A stretch of 64,000 nt of DNA, from contig NZ_BMER01000004.1 of NCBI RefSeq assembly GCF_014636865.1, forward strand, positions 62,001 to 126,000. The letters run 5' to 3'. Position numbers and translations under genes: made by a program. Below the pieces are notes generated by a model. That model saw only the letters and a list, made by a program, of their open reading frames with translations. It was not told the origin of the DNA and did no database searches. Positions 53,662-62,410 of this stretch are shown in pieces. How positions within the stretch are numbered: the first letter of the stretch is position 1; each line of letters starts with the position of its first letter. Origin of the DNA: Parapedobacter pyrenivorans (GTDB taxonomy: Bacteria; Bacteroidota; Bacteroidia; Sphingobacteriales; Sphingobacteriaceae).

Positions 53662-55728
53662 ATGAAGCAATTTTTACGCTTAGTGGGCTTGTATTGCCTA
53701 AAGCGAACACAAGCAATTGACCATATACATCAACAATACACATCGGATACGCAAAATATTTGCGCAGGAAACTCGCAAACACTTCCGGCTTTTCTCCGTA
53801 CTTTCTTCCCACTTTCTCCTGACATCTGCTATGGATTGGCTAAGGCCTGGCTAACCCGTCGCTATAAAATCGTTAGCCACCGCACGGCTAGGGGATACCC
53901 GGGGGATAGCGGATGGCAGAACAAGGTCAGGAGAAAGTCGGGTAAAGGTATGTCCGTGGTTGGGAAAGCCCTGCCAATCCCGTGCTTCAGCCCACCTTCC
54001 CTTACCCTTCCTTCGGGTCCTATCCCCATATGTCCCGCATATACTTCGGTAAAAAGGCCCAAAAGCGATACTTTAGCGAAGGGTAAGCGGCTATATAGCG
54101 GGAGAAAGGGACATACGGATAGGCAAGGGATGGGGTGGGGACTTGTTGGAGCCTGCTTGGGGTCCGCTTCGGAGCTTGGGTTGAGCTCCGTGCTAACTCG
54201 TTCTGCACTCCATCGACGCCGACCAAACCAAGCCCAGTCGGAGTCCAAACCAAGACCAAACCAAGTCCAGTCGGAGCTCCGAAGCCATACCGAAGAAATC
54301 CCTAGCAAAAGACGTGGCCATCGGCATGGCAGTCGAAAAAATATTGAAGAATCATGTGTTTGTACCCATGCGAAGGCCCCAGCCCGTAGCGGGCTGGGCC
54401 TCGCTTTGGGGTTGGTGGCGTTTTTCGTGTTTTCCGGGTTCAATGGCTTATATGCACAACCGAGTGCGCAACGCGCAATGGAAACAGACAGCATTACGCC
54501 ATTACAGATCGGGGATACCATCCCCGAAGCGTTGTGGCACCTACCATTGCAGGTGGTAAACCATCCGGAGGGGAGGGATACTATAACGCTGCGCGATTAT
54601 AAAGGCAAGCTAATCATCTTGGATTTTTGGCATACCGGATGTGGTGCGTGTATATCGAATTTTCCAAGGCTTGATTCGTTGAGCCAGCTGTTTGATGATA
54701 GCTTACTTGTTCTTCCGGTTACTTTTCAGGGCCGACAGCGAGTTAATTCGTTTTTAAAGAAGAATCCGCTTGTCTTAAATTCTAGTTTAGTTTATGCAGT
54801 TGAAGACTCCGTACTTCACAAGGCTTTTCCGCATCAGTTGCTCCCGCATTATGTGTGGATAGGCCCGCACGGAAATGTCAATTCGTATACACCTTCGGAA
54901 TACGTCACGGCGATAAACATTGAAAAATCCCTACATAAACCCAGTGTTACGCTGTTTCGCAAAGAAGATAAACTCAATCATGATTACAACATGCCGATTT
55001 TCAATGTAACGGAAAACGCCGGTACGCTGAGACCAGTGTATTATACGGCTTGGGGTAAGCATATCAAAGGCCTTGCTGCAAAATCAGGAATAGTTAATGA
55101 TTCCTTGAATGCGCAGACCAGATACTATTGTATAAACCATAGTTTGCTTCATTTATATGCAATAGCACTAAATTCAGGTTTGCCGCTGCAACCCAAACGG
55201 CGCGTGCTGGAAGTGAATGAGCCGGGTAGGCTGATCCATGATCAGGCAGCTGGTTATTTAAGCAAATGGCAGCAGGAATATACCTACACCTTCGAAACGG
55301 TCGTTGTGCATGGCACCTCAAAGCCCGAACTTAACCATACATTGCATCATGAGCTAAACCGCTTTTTCAACCTGGAAGGCCGGATAGAAGAGAGAAACAT
55401 CCCCAGCGTGGTATTGACGACGGATCAGAAACCCAATGGTAATTTATTTACAAGGGGCAACCAAATGCAAATCTTTCGGGATCCATCCGATAAACACTCG
55501 TACATTAAAAACATAACCATAGCCGATCTGGCGCATATGCTTGAAAGAGCCGAGGGAATTAAATACCCCGTAGTGGATAAAACCGGGATGACACAGGCCT
55601 TTGATATAAAGCTTGACAAATGGCCTACCTCCCAACAAGAATGGTTTAAAATTTTGCGGGATATCGGCGTGGAAGCGCGGATTGAACCGGCGCTTTTATA
55701 CGTATTTGTTATTTCAGACCAGCACTAA
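53662..55728 (+). CDS. TlpA-like thioredoxin-domain exported protein (5' end unclear)
   Basis: The open frame is 688 codons, but only the part after about 54400 looks like protein: signal peptide LALGLVAFFVFSGFNGLYAQ, then a TlpA/AhpC domain with redox C-G-A-C (DFWHTGCGACISNFP) and a C-terminal domain of about 250 residues (LARMLERAEG-like plug-interaction region). No in-frame ATG precedes the signal peptide closely; an ATG at 54314 in the neighbouring frame (MAVEKILKNHVFVPMRRP) would join it if the CCCC run near 54382 had one more C. It lies 11 bases ahead of SusC. Confidence 0.7.
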   Translation: MKQFLRLVGLYCLKRTQAIDHIHQQYTSDTQNICAGNSQTLPAFLRTFFPLSPDICYGLAKAWLTRRYKIVSHRTARGYPGDSGWQNKVRRKSGKGMSVVGKALPIPCFSPPSLTLPSGPIPICPAYTSVKRPKSDTLAKGKRLYSGRKGHTDRQGMGWGLVGACLGSASELGLSSVLTRSALHRRRPNQAQSESKPRPNQVQSELRSHTEEIPSKRRGHRHGSRKNIEESCVCTHAKAPARSGLGLALGLVAFFVFSGFNGLYAQPSAQRAMETDSITPLQIGDTIPEALWHLPLQVVNHPEGRDTITLRDYKGKLIILDFWHTGCGACISNFPRLDSLSQLFDDSLLVLPVTFQGRQRVNSFLKKNPLVLNSSLVYAVEDSVLHKAFPHQLLPHYVWIGPHGNVNSYTPSEYVTAINIEKSLHKPSVTLFRKEDKLNHDYNMPIFNVTENAGTLRPVYYTAWGKHIKGLAAKSGIVNDSLNAQTRYYCINHSLLHLYAIALNSGLPLQPKRRVLEVNEPGRLIHDQAAGYLSKWQQEYTYTFETVVVHGTSKPELNHTLHHELNRFFNLEGRIEERNIPSVVLTTDQKPNGNLFTRGNQMQIFRDPSDKHSYIKNITIADLAHMLERAEGIKYPVVDKTGMTQAFDIKLDKWPTSQQEWFKILRDIGVEARIEPALLYVFVISDQH
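54222..54276 (+). repeat. short direct repeat, 33-base period
   Basis: ACCAAACCAAGYCCAGTCGG occurs at 54222-54241 and 54255-54274 (each followed by AG), with a partial copy between. It lies in the part of the open frame that does not look coding. Confidence 0.6.
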
Positions 55729-55739
55729 ACCTTACAAAC

Positions 55740-58700
55740 ATGATGAATAAAAAAAACTCAAAACCACTCATCGCTATCCTGCTGTTATTGCAGGCTTTTA
55801 GCGCATTGAAGGCTCAACAAACGATTTTGGGAAATGTAGTTGACAAAGATACCGGAGCGCCGATAGCCGGTGCAACCGTGTCGATAGGGCTTGCAGGTAA
55901 TAAATCCATCAGCGATGAAAGCGGCGACTTTTCAATAGAAACGGCTGGCCAAGCGGATACCCTCTACATAAGCAATCTTGGGTATGTTACATATCGTCTT
56001 GCACTAACCCCACGCTACTCGGCCCAGTTACTGCGTGTGGCGCTAACACCCGTAGAACGTGTGTTGGAAGAGGTAAATGTCAATACGGGCTACCAGGTGC
56101 TGACTAAAGAGCGAGCGACCGGTTCATTCGAGATAATAGACAATAAACTTTTTAACCGCCAGATAAGTACTGACGTGATCAGCAGGCTGGACGGCGTGGT
56201 CAATAGCGTGCATTTCGATAAACGGCTGGGCAGCGGTACAGACTTCAGCATACGCGGACTAAGTACCCTCACAACCGCTATCCGGCAGCCGCTTATTGTA
56301 TTAGATAATTTCCCCTTTGAGGGCGATATAAACAGCTTAAACCCCAATGATATTGAAAACGTTACATTCCTGAAGGATGCTGCGGCCTCGTCAATATGGG
56401 GTGTACGGGCCGGAAACGGGGTCGTTGTCATTACCACAAAGAAAGGGCGGCGCAACCAGCCTTTGACCATCGGATTTAATGCGAACGTGAATGTGATTGG
56501 TAAACCGGACTTATACTACCAACCAGCTATTTCATCAGCTGATTTTATCGACGTTGAATGGTTTCTCTTTGACCAGGGTTTTTATAATACTGCACTTCAA
56601 AACACCACCAACCGGCCGGTCATCTCACCCGTCGTAGAGCTTCTGACTAGCCGGCAGGGTGCGGATGCAGGGACAGTGCAGGCCATCGATCGGGCGATTG
56701 GGCAATACCGCAAGTGGGATGTCCGCGATGATTTTCTGAAGCATGTTTACCGAAGCGCGATTAACCGACAATATGCACTTAATTTCTCAGGAGGTACAGA
56801 AAAACTGAATTATATCGCGTCTGTGGGCTATGACGATAACCTGAGTAATCTGATTGGCGATGGTTACAGGCGAATGACCATTCGCACCGATCAAGCTTAT
56901 CGACCCGTTAAGGATCTAGAATTTGCTTTCGGATTTCAATACGCGGCTGGTGCCCGTGATAACAACAGCCAGGGAGGATACGGTGAACTCGCCACGGGTG
57001 GCGGGAAGAATTTCCTTTATCCCTATGCCCGTCTCGCGGATGATCAGGGGAATCCACTGGCGCTTGAGCGCGGGCACAGGAAACTGTTTTTGGATACACT
57101 TGGGCAGGGACGGTTGCTTAATTGGGAGTCGAAACCGTTGGGTGAACGAGATTTTGCAAACAATTCGTCCACATCGCGGGATATTTTGATACGGGCCGGT
57201 GGGAAGTACCGACTAATGGAGGGACTGGATGTATCTGCGCAATATCAATATCAGCAGGGTAGCAGGAGCGCGTTGAATATATACGGACTTGAAACTTACT
57301 TTGCACGCGATCTGATAAACAGGTATTCAACCTTAACAGAATCGGGACTCATCTATAATCTGCCCTATGGTGCCATAAGGGATGAAACGGGTGCGACAAC
57401 AAGGGCCTATGGAATACGGACGCAGATAAACTTAGCAAAGGCATGGAACCTACACCGTGTAGATGCAATTGCGGGAGCAGAGGCGAGGGAATCAACTGCA
57501 GAATTGAGCTCAACGCGCAGTTATGGCTTTGATGAGCAGAATTATACCGTAGCGCCGGTAGACTACCTCACAAGGTATCCCATCATCGGTAATCTTTCGG
57601 GCAACAACGTGATTCCTTTTGCTGATCGTTTCACGGGCACGATAAGCCGGAATGTGTCTATGTATGCAAATGCTAGTTATAATTATAAGAACAGATATAC
57701 CATCAGTGCAAGTGCAAGAAGAGATGCCTCCAATGTTTTCGGGGTGGCAACAAATAGCAAATGGGTGCCGCTTTGGTCGGTTGGCACTGCATGGCTTATC
57801 TCAGAAGAGACCTTTTACAGAGCCGGATGGCTGCCGTATCTTAAGCTCAGGGCAACGTATGGTTACAGCGGAAATGTAAACAACTCGATTCCGGCTGTGA
57901 CCACGATTTCGTATCGCTCGCCAACGCTATCAAACAGCATCAACGGCCTCCCGTATGCTGTGATTTCAAATTTTCCTAATCCGAATCTCCGCTGGGAAAA
58001 GGTTGGTATGACCAACGTAGGATTGGACTTTTCAACTAAAGGCGCTCGACTTTCCGGCAGTGTTGAATACTACTTCAAAAAATCAATTGATTTGATTAGC
58101 CCAGTTCCGTTGGATAGAACCGCCGGTGCCGGCGCGACCATTTCTGCAAACAGTGCAATCTTGAATAACCATGGCGTGGATATAACATTGAACACATTAA
58201 ATCTAAATGGAACTTTGAAATGGAGCTCTGCGTTGCTGTTCTCTTATAACCGTAATGAAGTTGCCAAATACCTTTTCGATCCGGGCCAATTGACGACATA
58301 TGTAGGCGCGGATGCTATTATTTTTCCAAAGGAGGGCATGCCTGCATATAACTTAGTGAGTTATCGCTGGAATGGCCTCGACCCGCAGACGGGTGACCCG
58401 ATAGGCTCGTTGGATGCAAAGCCCAGTAAGGATTATAACGCAATCGTTTACAATGCTACTGAAAATGACCTGGTTTTCCACGGATCCGCGCTGCCGCAGT
58501 ACTTCGGTAGTTTTAGAAATGATTTGAGCTTCCGTAAATTCTCCTTGTCAGTGAATGTTGTTTATCGGTTCGACTACTATTTCAGGAGGTCGAGTATAAA
58601 CTATAGCGGATTATTCAACGACTGGTTGGGGCATGCTGATTTCTCGCATCGTTGGCAAGCCCCGGGCCACGAGCGTCATACCAACGTGCCGTCTATGGTT

Positions 58701-58973
58701 TATCCAGCCAACCCGCAGCGTGATGAAGTTTATGTGAATTCCAGCGCGCTGGTAGCGCGCGGAGACCATATCCGGCTGAAGGATATAAGGGTTTCTTATG
58801 AAATTTCACTGGCCGAGCTTAAAAAGCTGAATATGAAAAATGTGAATGTCTTTTTCTATGCAAACGATATTGGAATCATGTGGCGAGCAAATAAGCATAA
58901 ACTAGATCCGGATTATGGGTATGGTATGCCTGCTGCCCGTAGCATCGCTTTTGGCATTTCAACTACCTTTTAA
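55740..58973 (+). CDS. SusC/RagA-family TonB-linked outer-membrane protein
   Basis: A 1077-residue receptor. Signal peptide (to about 25), carboxypeptidase-regulatory-like domain about 27-110 (GNVVDKDTGAPIAGATVSIG), plug about 115-235 (SFEIIDNKLFNRQISTDVIS, FSIRGLST, FLKDAAASSIWGVRAGNGVV), then barrel to the C-terminal IAFGISTTF. With SusD it imports a nutrient through the outer membrane. No glycoside hydrolase is near, so the substrate is open. Confidence 0.96.
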   Translation: MMNKKNSKPLIAILLLLQAFSALKAQQTILGNVVDKDTGAPIAGATVSIGLAGNKSISDESGDFSIETAGQADTLYISNLGYVTYRLALTPRYSAQLLRVALTPVERVLEEVNVNTGYQVLTKERATGSFEIIDNKLFNRQISTDVISRLDGVVNSVHFDKRLGSGTDFSIRGLSTLTTAIRQPLIVLDNFPFEGDINSLNPNDIENVTFLKDAAASSIWGVRAGNGVVVITTKKGRRNQPLTIGFNANVNVIGKPDLYYQPAISSADFIDVEWFLFDQGFYNTALQNTTNRPVISPVVELLTSRQGADAGTVQAIDRAIGQYRKWDVRDDFLKHVYRSAINRQYALNFSGGTEKLNYIASVGYDDNLSNLIGDGYRRMTIRTDQAYRPVKDLEFAFGFQYAAGARDNNSQGGYGELATGGGKNFLYPYARLADDQGNPLALERGHRKLFLDTLGQGRLLNWESKPLGERDFANNSSTSRDILIRAGGKYRLMEGLDVSAQYQYQQGSRSALNIYGLETYFARDLINRYSTLTESGLIYNLPYGAIRDETGATTRAYGIRTQINLAKAWNLHRVDAIAGAEARESTAELSSTRSYGFDEQNYTVAPVDYLTRYPIIGNLSGNNVIPFADRFTGTISRNVSMYANASYNYKNRYTISASARRDASNVFGVATNSKWVPLWSVGTAWLISEETFYRAGWLPYLKLRATYGYSGNVNNSIPAVTTISYRSPTLSNSINGLPYAVISNFPNPNLRWEKVGMTNVGLDFSTKGARLSGSVEYYFKKSIDLISPVPLDRTAGAGATISANSAILNNHGVDITLNTLNLNGTLKWSSALLFSYNRNEVAKYLFDPGQLTTYVGADAIIFPKEGMPAYNLVSYRWNGLDPQTGDPIGSLDAKPSKDYNAIVYNATENDLVFHGSALPQYFGSFRNDLSFRKFSLSVNVVYRFDYYFRRSSINYSGLFNDWLGHADFSHRWQAPGHERHTNVPSMVYPANPQRDEVYVNSSALVARGDHIRLKDIRVSYEISLAELKKLNMKNVNVFFYANDIGIMWRANKHKLDPDYGYGMPAARSIAFGISTTF

Positions 58974-58983
58974 CAAAAAAAAA

Positions 58984-60330
58984 ATGAAGCAACTGACATA
59001 TTTGATCTTGTTAACGGCGCTAACACTATCGTGCAAAGATTACCTGGATGTAAAACCGGATAAAGCCTTAGCCGTACCGGAGACGATAAAGGATTTTATG
59101 GCCATAATTGATGGCCAAGAGATGTCCTACAATTACCCCGCAATAGCGGATGATGCCTCCGATGATCATTTCCTGCCCGTAGACCGGTATGAAGCATTGA
59201 GAATCCTTGAGGCACGGCAAAACTATATATGGGATGCCAATGCCCAAAATGAGATTGCATGGTCATCCGCTTACCGGGTGGTGATGAATGCGAATGTCAT
59301 CTTAGGTGGGTTAGGCAAGCACGATAGTGGATCCGGTTTAACAGTCAACAACGCAAAAGGATGTGCATTCTTTTTTAGGGGGTATAGCTTTTACCACCTA
59401 GCGCAGGTGTTTTCGCCTGTATACCGTAAGGAGGATGCAGCTTCACTCGATGGAATTCCCCTGAGACTGACCGCCGATATCACCGAGCAGACAACCAGAG
59501 CAACGGTAGAACAAACTTATCAACAGATAATCGATGATTTTAAAAAGGCGGCCACATTGCTTCCGGAGACCCAGCAGGTAAAGACACGGCCTACGCGGGC
59601 TGCATCGTTTGCCGCGCTGGCGAGGGTTTATTTAGTGATGAACGAATTTGAACAAGCCAATCGGTTTGCCGATTCAGCGCTACAATCATTTCCGTTTCTT
59701 ATTGATTTGAATGAGCATGATATCAGGGCTGACATGCCGTTTGACCGTTTTAATAACGAAGTGTTATTCCATTCCACATCTTCGGGCAGGGGTGGGGGGC
59801 TAACGCCGAGTAATGCGCGGGTAGATACCAGTCTGATGGCAATGTACGGGCTAAACGACCTTCGCCGCGAGGCATTTTTCCGCGAGGAAGGCGATGGTTA
59901 TTATAGCTTTAAGGGCAACTATGCAGGACGCAACAACGCATTGCTTTTCAACGGGTTTTCTGCCGGAGAATTGTTGCTGATACGGGCGGAAACGTCGGCA
60001 AGGCTCGGAAATATTCCAGGCGGGATGAAAGACCTCAACAGATTGTTGGCTCATCGAATGCAGCGAGGTCAATATACCCCGATGGGCGAGGATTTGTCTG
60101 CACAAGAGGCGCTGGAAATTGTGCTTACGGAGCGTAGGAAAGAACTCGCTTTTCGCGGCACCCGATGGAGCGATATAAGGCGGCTAAACAAAGAAGCGGA
60201 ATTTGCTAAAACCTTGGTGCGGTCATTAGGTGATGAGACGTTCACCTTGCCGCCAAATGATCCCAGATATGTTTTTTTGATACCCTGGAGTGTCATTGAA
60301 TTATCTGGGATTAAACAGAATCCTCGATAA
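58984..60330 (+). CDS. RagB/SusD-family nutrient-uptake lipoprotein
   Basis: A 448-residue surface lipoprotein. MKQLTYLILLTALTLSC gives lipid Cys17, then KDYLDVKPDKALAVPETIKD. TPR-like core with CAFFFRGYSFYHLAQVF, RATVEQTYQQIIDDF and the C-terminal LTERRKELAFRGTRWSDIRR. Lid of the SusC channel. The ATG at 58984 (10 bases after the SusC stop) is chosen over an upstream in-frame ATG inside SusC. Confidence 0.95.
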   Translation: MKQLTYLILLTALTLSCKDYLDVKPDKALAVPETIKDFMAIIDGQEMSYNYPAIADDASDDHFLPVDRYEALRILEARQNYIWDANAQNEIAWSSAYRVVMNANVILGGLGKHDSGSGLTVNNAKGCAFFFRGYSFYHLAQVFSPVYRKEDAASLDGIPLRLTADITEQTTRATVEQTYQQIIDDFKKAATLLPETQQVKTRPTRAASFAALARVYLVMNEFEQANRFADSALQSFPFLIDLNEHDIRADMPFDRFNNEVLFHSTSSGRGGGLTPSNARVDTSLMAMYGLNDLRREAFFREEGDGYYSFKGNYAGRNNALLFNGFSAGELLLIRAETSARLGNIPGGMKDLNRLLAHRMQRGQYTPMGEDLSAQEALEIVLTERRKELAFRGTRWSDIRRLNKEAEFAKTLVRSLGDETFTLPPNDPRYVFLIPWSVIELSGIKQNPR

Positions 60331-60335
60331 TAGAA

Positions 60336-60369
60336 AAAGACTTCCCGCATGTATTGGCGGGAAGTCTTT
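60336..60369 (+). terminator. terminator of the TlpA/SusC/SusD operon
   Basis: Perfect 13-base arms AAAGACTTCCCGC (60336-60348) and GCGGGAAGTCTTT (60357-60369) with an 8-base loop, six bases after the SusD stop. It could act on both strands, as the next gene converges. Confidence 0.85.
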
Positions 60370-60410
60370 GGATTCGATCCGGCAACCATAGACTTGGTTG
60401 CGACCAGCGA

Positions 60411-60758
60411 TTAGTTTCTCAAAACCACCTCGTCTCCCTCGGTATCAAGCGTATTTATTTTACTTGCCAATTGAGGGGATATTTGGGGCTGCCCCGGTGT
60501 TCCCTCGGGCGCGTTGATGCCGCAAAGCTCGTTGGAACCTTCGCATGGTTCATCTTCGGGCTCAGGGGCCCGATAGCTGGATGGTGAGGTTTCCGGCAGC
60601 CCACCGCCCTTATAGACCCAAAACTGGTTTACCACCGTTTTGGAGTCTTTCTTTTCTTTCCTGTTGTCATCAGTGGCTGCCTTTACGGCAACACTGGCAT
60701 TTGTTAGTGTGATAGCACAAATCAACGTTAGTGCTATTACGGATAATATCTTTTTCAT
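60411..60758 (-). CDS. small exported protein, DUF6520-like
   Basis: A 115-residue exported protein. Signal peptide to about residue 28, then a charged and proline-rich mature part with CEGSNELCG near 72-80. The two close cysteines and overall form recall the DUF6520 family of Bacteroidota. Function unknown. Confidence 0.65.
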   Translation of the reverse strand: MKKILSVIALTLICAITLTNASVAVKAATDDNRKEKKDSKTVVNQFWVYKGGGLPETSPSSYRAPEPEDEPCEGSNELCGINAPEGTPGQPQISPQLASKINTLDTEGDEVVLRN

Positions 60759-61150
60759 AATAGTTGAAAAATATTGGATTTTAAAATAGTTATTTGCCTG
60801 CTTGACGATCCGGTAGGCACGCCGGTCGCGAAGGCCCCCTGCTTCAGGCGGGCGTCCGCAAGCTTAGCGGGAAGGGCGCGTATTTACGATCGTGTGTGAA
60901 TGCTTTAGTTGCTCCGAAAGGTAGCCGAGGTGCTTGGTAAACCATCCTGGAGAAAACATCGAGGTAACGGATGATCAGTTGGATGTAACGAAAGGTAAGC
61001 CGGGTGATTTGTGTCCATTGGATCCACCTGACCGCAATATGAAATCCGGTGCTCTCCTTGCTATGCCGTGTGTTTGTGAATGCATTGCCCATAGTACAAA
61101 AATGCACACAGGCGATGACGCCCACAGTCCGATATCGGACTGAATTTACA
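60759..61150. other. intergenic, no supported gene
   Basis: About 390 bases between two leftward genes. Open frames on both strands are short and lack a recognisable pattern. I see no strong hairpin or repeat. Confidence 0.5.
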
Positions 61151-61726
61151 TCATGGAAGTTTGTTGAAGGCTGCTTTGGCTGTAAAATACTGGCTCCGGC
61201 TCATGTGCAGGTAGGCGATCTGTTCTTTTTCATCCAACAATGCAAACAGCTCATGCATATGGATGCGGAAGACAGCGTACCGGCTATTGGTGGGCTTGAG
61301 GACGAGGAGCAGTAATTCTTCCTGGCGCTGCATGCGTCGCTGCTTCAAAACGTGCAGCAGCTCGCTGATGGAAAGAAAGTGCTGTTGTGCGTATTGCATG
61401 ATCGCAGCAGGGATAAGCAGGAGCTGCGTGTCTCGTAGAAAATGGATGCTGGCCGTGTGCGGCCGGCCGGTAAACAGGTGCATGGTGCCAGTGAAATATT
61501 CGCCTGGCCTAACCAACCAGTTGTAGATCTGCCTGCCGCTGGCAAGGTGTTCTACACCAACCACCAAGCCGGAGAGGACGAAGCACCAGAATGGCCGTGC
61601 ATCGCCGGCTGTGGTAAAATCGGTGCCAGCCCGGTAGGAGCGGATCTGGCTGTGATTAAGGAGGTAGCCGCGCGCCTTTTCTTCCATTGCTACCCATTGC
61701 CTTGAATACGTAAAAAAGCGCTCCAT
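61151..61726 (-). CDS. Crp/Fnr-family transcriptional regulator
   Basis: About 191 residues from the ATG at 61726 (MERFFTYSRQWVAMEE), the usual start form of the Bacteroidota family; in-frame ATG (61765) and TTG (61774) starts lie upstream. cNMP-binding-like domain (FWCFVLSGLVVGVEHLASGR, PGEYFTGTMHLFTG) and C-terminal HTH (EKEQIAYLHMSRSQYFTAK). A palindrome at 61768 just upstream may be its own operator. It may control the peptide locus to the right (inference). Confidence 0.83.
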   Translation of the reverse strand: MERFFTYSRQWVAMEEKARGYLLNHSQIRSYRAGTDFTTAGDARPFWCFVLSGLVVGVEHLASGRQIYNWLVRPGEYFTGTMHLFTGRPHTASIHFLRDTQLLLIPAAIMQYAQQHFLSISELLHVLKQRRMQRQEELLLLVLKPTNSRYAVFRIHMHELFALLDEKEQIAYLHMSRSQYFTAKAAFNKLP

Positions 61727-61767
61727 ATTGGTAAGTTGATGGGGAAAGTTAATGGCGTTATGCATTA

Positions 61768-61781
61768 CTGTCAAGTGACAG
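61768..61781. promoter_or_regulatory. palindrome upstream of Crp/Fnr gene
   Basis: CTGTCAAGTGACAG: perfect CTGTCA/TGACAG arms around AG, sharing the TGNCA-N2-TGNCA core with the copper-block sites. A weak leftward -7 (TATGTTTC, 61837-61830) lies upstream, so the site would fall after the transcription start and act negatively. Confidence 0.45.
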
Positions 61782-62091
61782 GGGGTGGCAGGTAAGGCAA
61801 TTTACAGGCAACTTGCTAATAAGCAATGGGAAACATAGCTATTTTAAAAAGGCTTGCACGATTGAAATACGCGTTTCGATATTGCGCGTTTCCGGAATAG
61901 AAATATCCTGGTATTTAGCCCGCCTAAATGCCGTGACTAGGGGAGACATCAACTATAAAACCGCAAGCAAATCGTTAAATGGATGCCGGAAAACGGTCTC
62001 CAGTGGTGACACGCACTGATGTGATGCCCGTTGTAAAAAAATAGAACATTTGACCAGTTTACGTTGCCACACGCCTGTTTACGGGATGAAA

Positions 62092-62122
62092 TTGCCTAGC
62101 CTGCCCGGTAGCCCCATGTTTG
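62092..62122 (+). promoter_or_regulatory. promoter of the small-peptide locus
   Basis: TTG (62092-62094), 20 bases, CATGTTTG (62115-62122), one mismatch from TAnnTTTG. It would start RNA about 60 bases before the peptide ATG at 62186. The rest of 61782-62185 holds nothing else I can name. Confidence 0.5.
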
Positions 62123-62185
62123 TGAAAGCAGGAGGGGGCCGCGCCTGTAAGGAACATAGACGGCAATTGCAAACACAAACACCAA

Positions 62186-62323
62186 ATGGACATGGTAGAT
62201 TTACTTTCCCCGCAGCTGATTGATCAGCTGCAGCAGGTGCTAAGCCAGCCAATCCCCTTTGATCAATTTCTGAAAGACGTGGATTGGGGCGATATCGAGC
62301 CCTGCGATGAGTTCATCCTCTAG
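62186..62323 (+). CDS. 45-residue peptide, possible modified-peptide precursor
   Basis: It starts MDMVDLLSPQLIDQLQQVLS, a helical, acidic leader-like part, and ends in a short tail with one Cys (DIEPCDEFIL). It has its own promoter, a hairpin after it (62352-62373), and an acyltransferase-like gene next. This is the layout of a RiPP precursor and its maturase. It could also be a plain small regulatory protein. Confidence 0.5.
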   Translation: MDMVDLLSPQLIDQLQQVLSQPIPFDQFLKDVDWGDIEPCDEFIL

Positions 62324-62351
62324 CCCGGGTGATGGACAACACGGGTGTATT

Positions 62352-62373
62352 GGATGGAGCATGCACTCCATCC
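62352..62373 (+). terminator. attenuator-like hairpin between peptide and enzyme genes
   Basis: GGATGGAG (62352-62359) and CTCCATCC (62366-62373) with a 6-base loop, followed by moderately AT-rich DNA. It would lower enzyme expression relative to the peptide, and it argues against enzyme starts upstream of 62411. Confidence 0.5.
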
Positions 62374-62410
62374 AATCACCTTATTAAACCGTAACTTGAA
62401 TTACCCAACC

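Noticed and set aside
53662-54313. N-terminal 217 codons of the TlpA frame as real protein
   Set aside because: Rich in Arg/Ser/Pro with direct repeats and no domain pattern; the signal peptide appears only after this stretch, so it is probably an open frame by chance.
61813-62019. 68-residue ORF before the peptide gene
   Set aside because: Composition is not protein-like and it stops far from the peptide operon.
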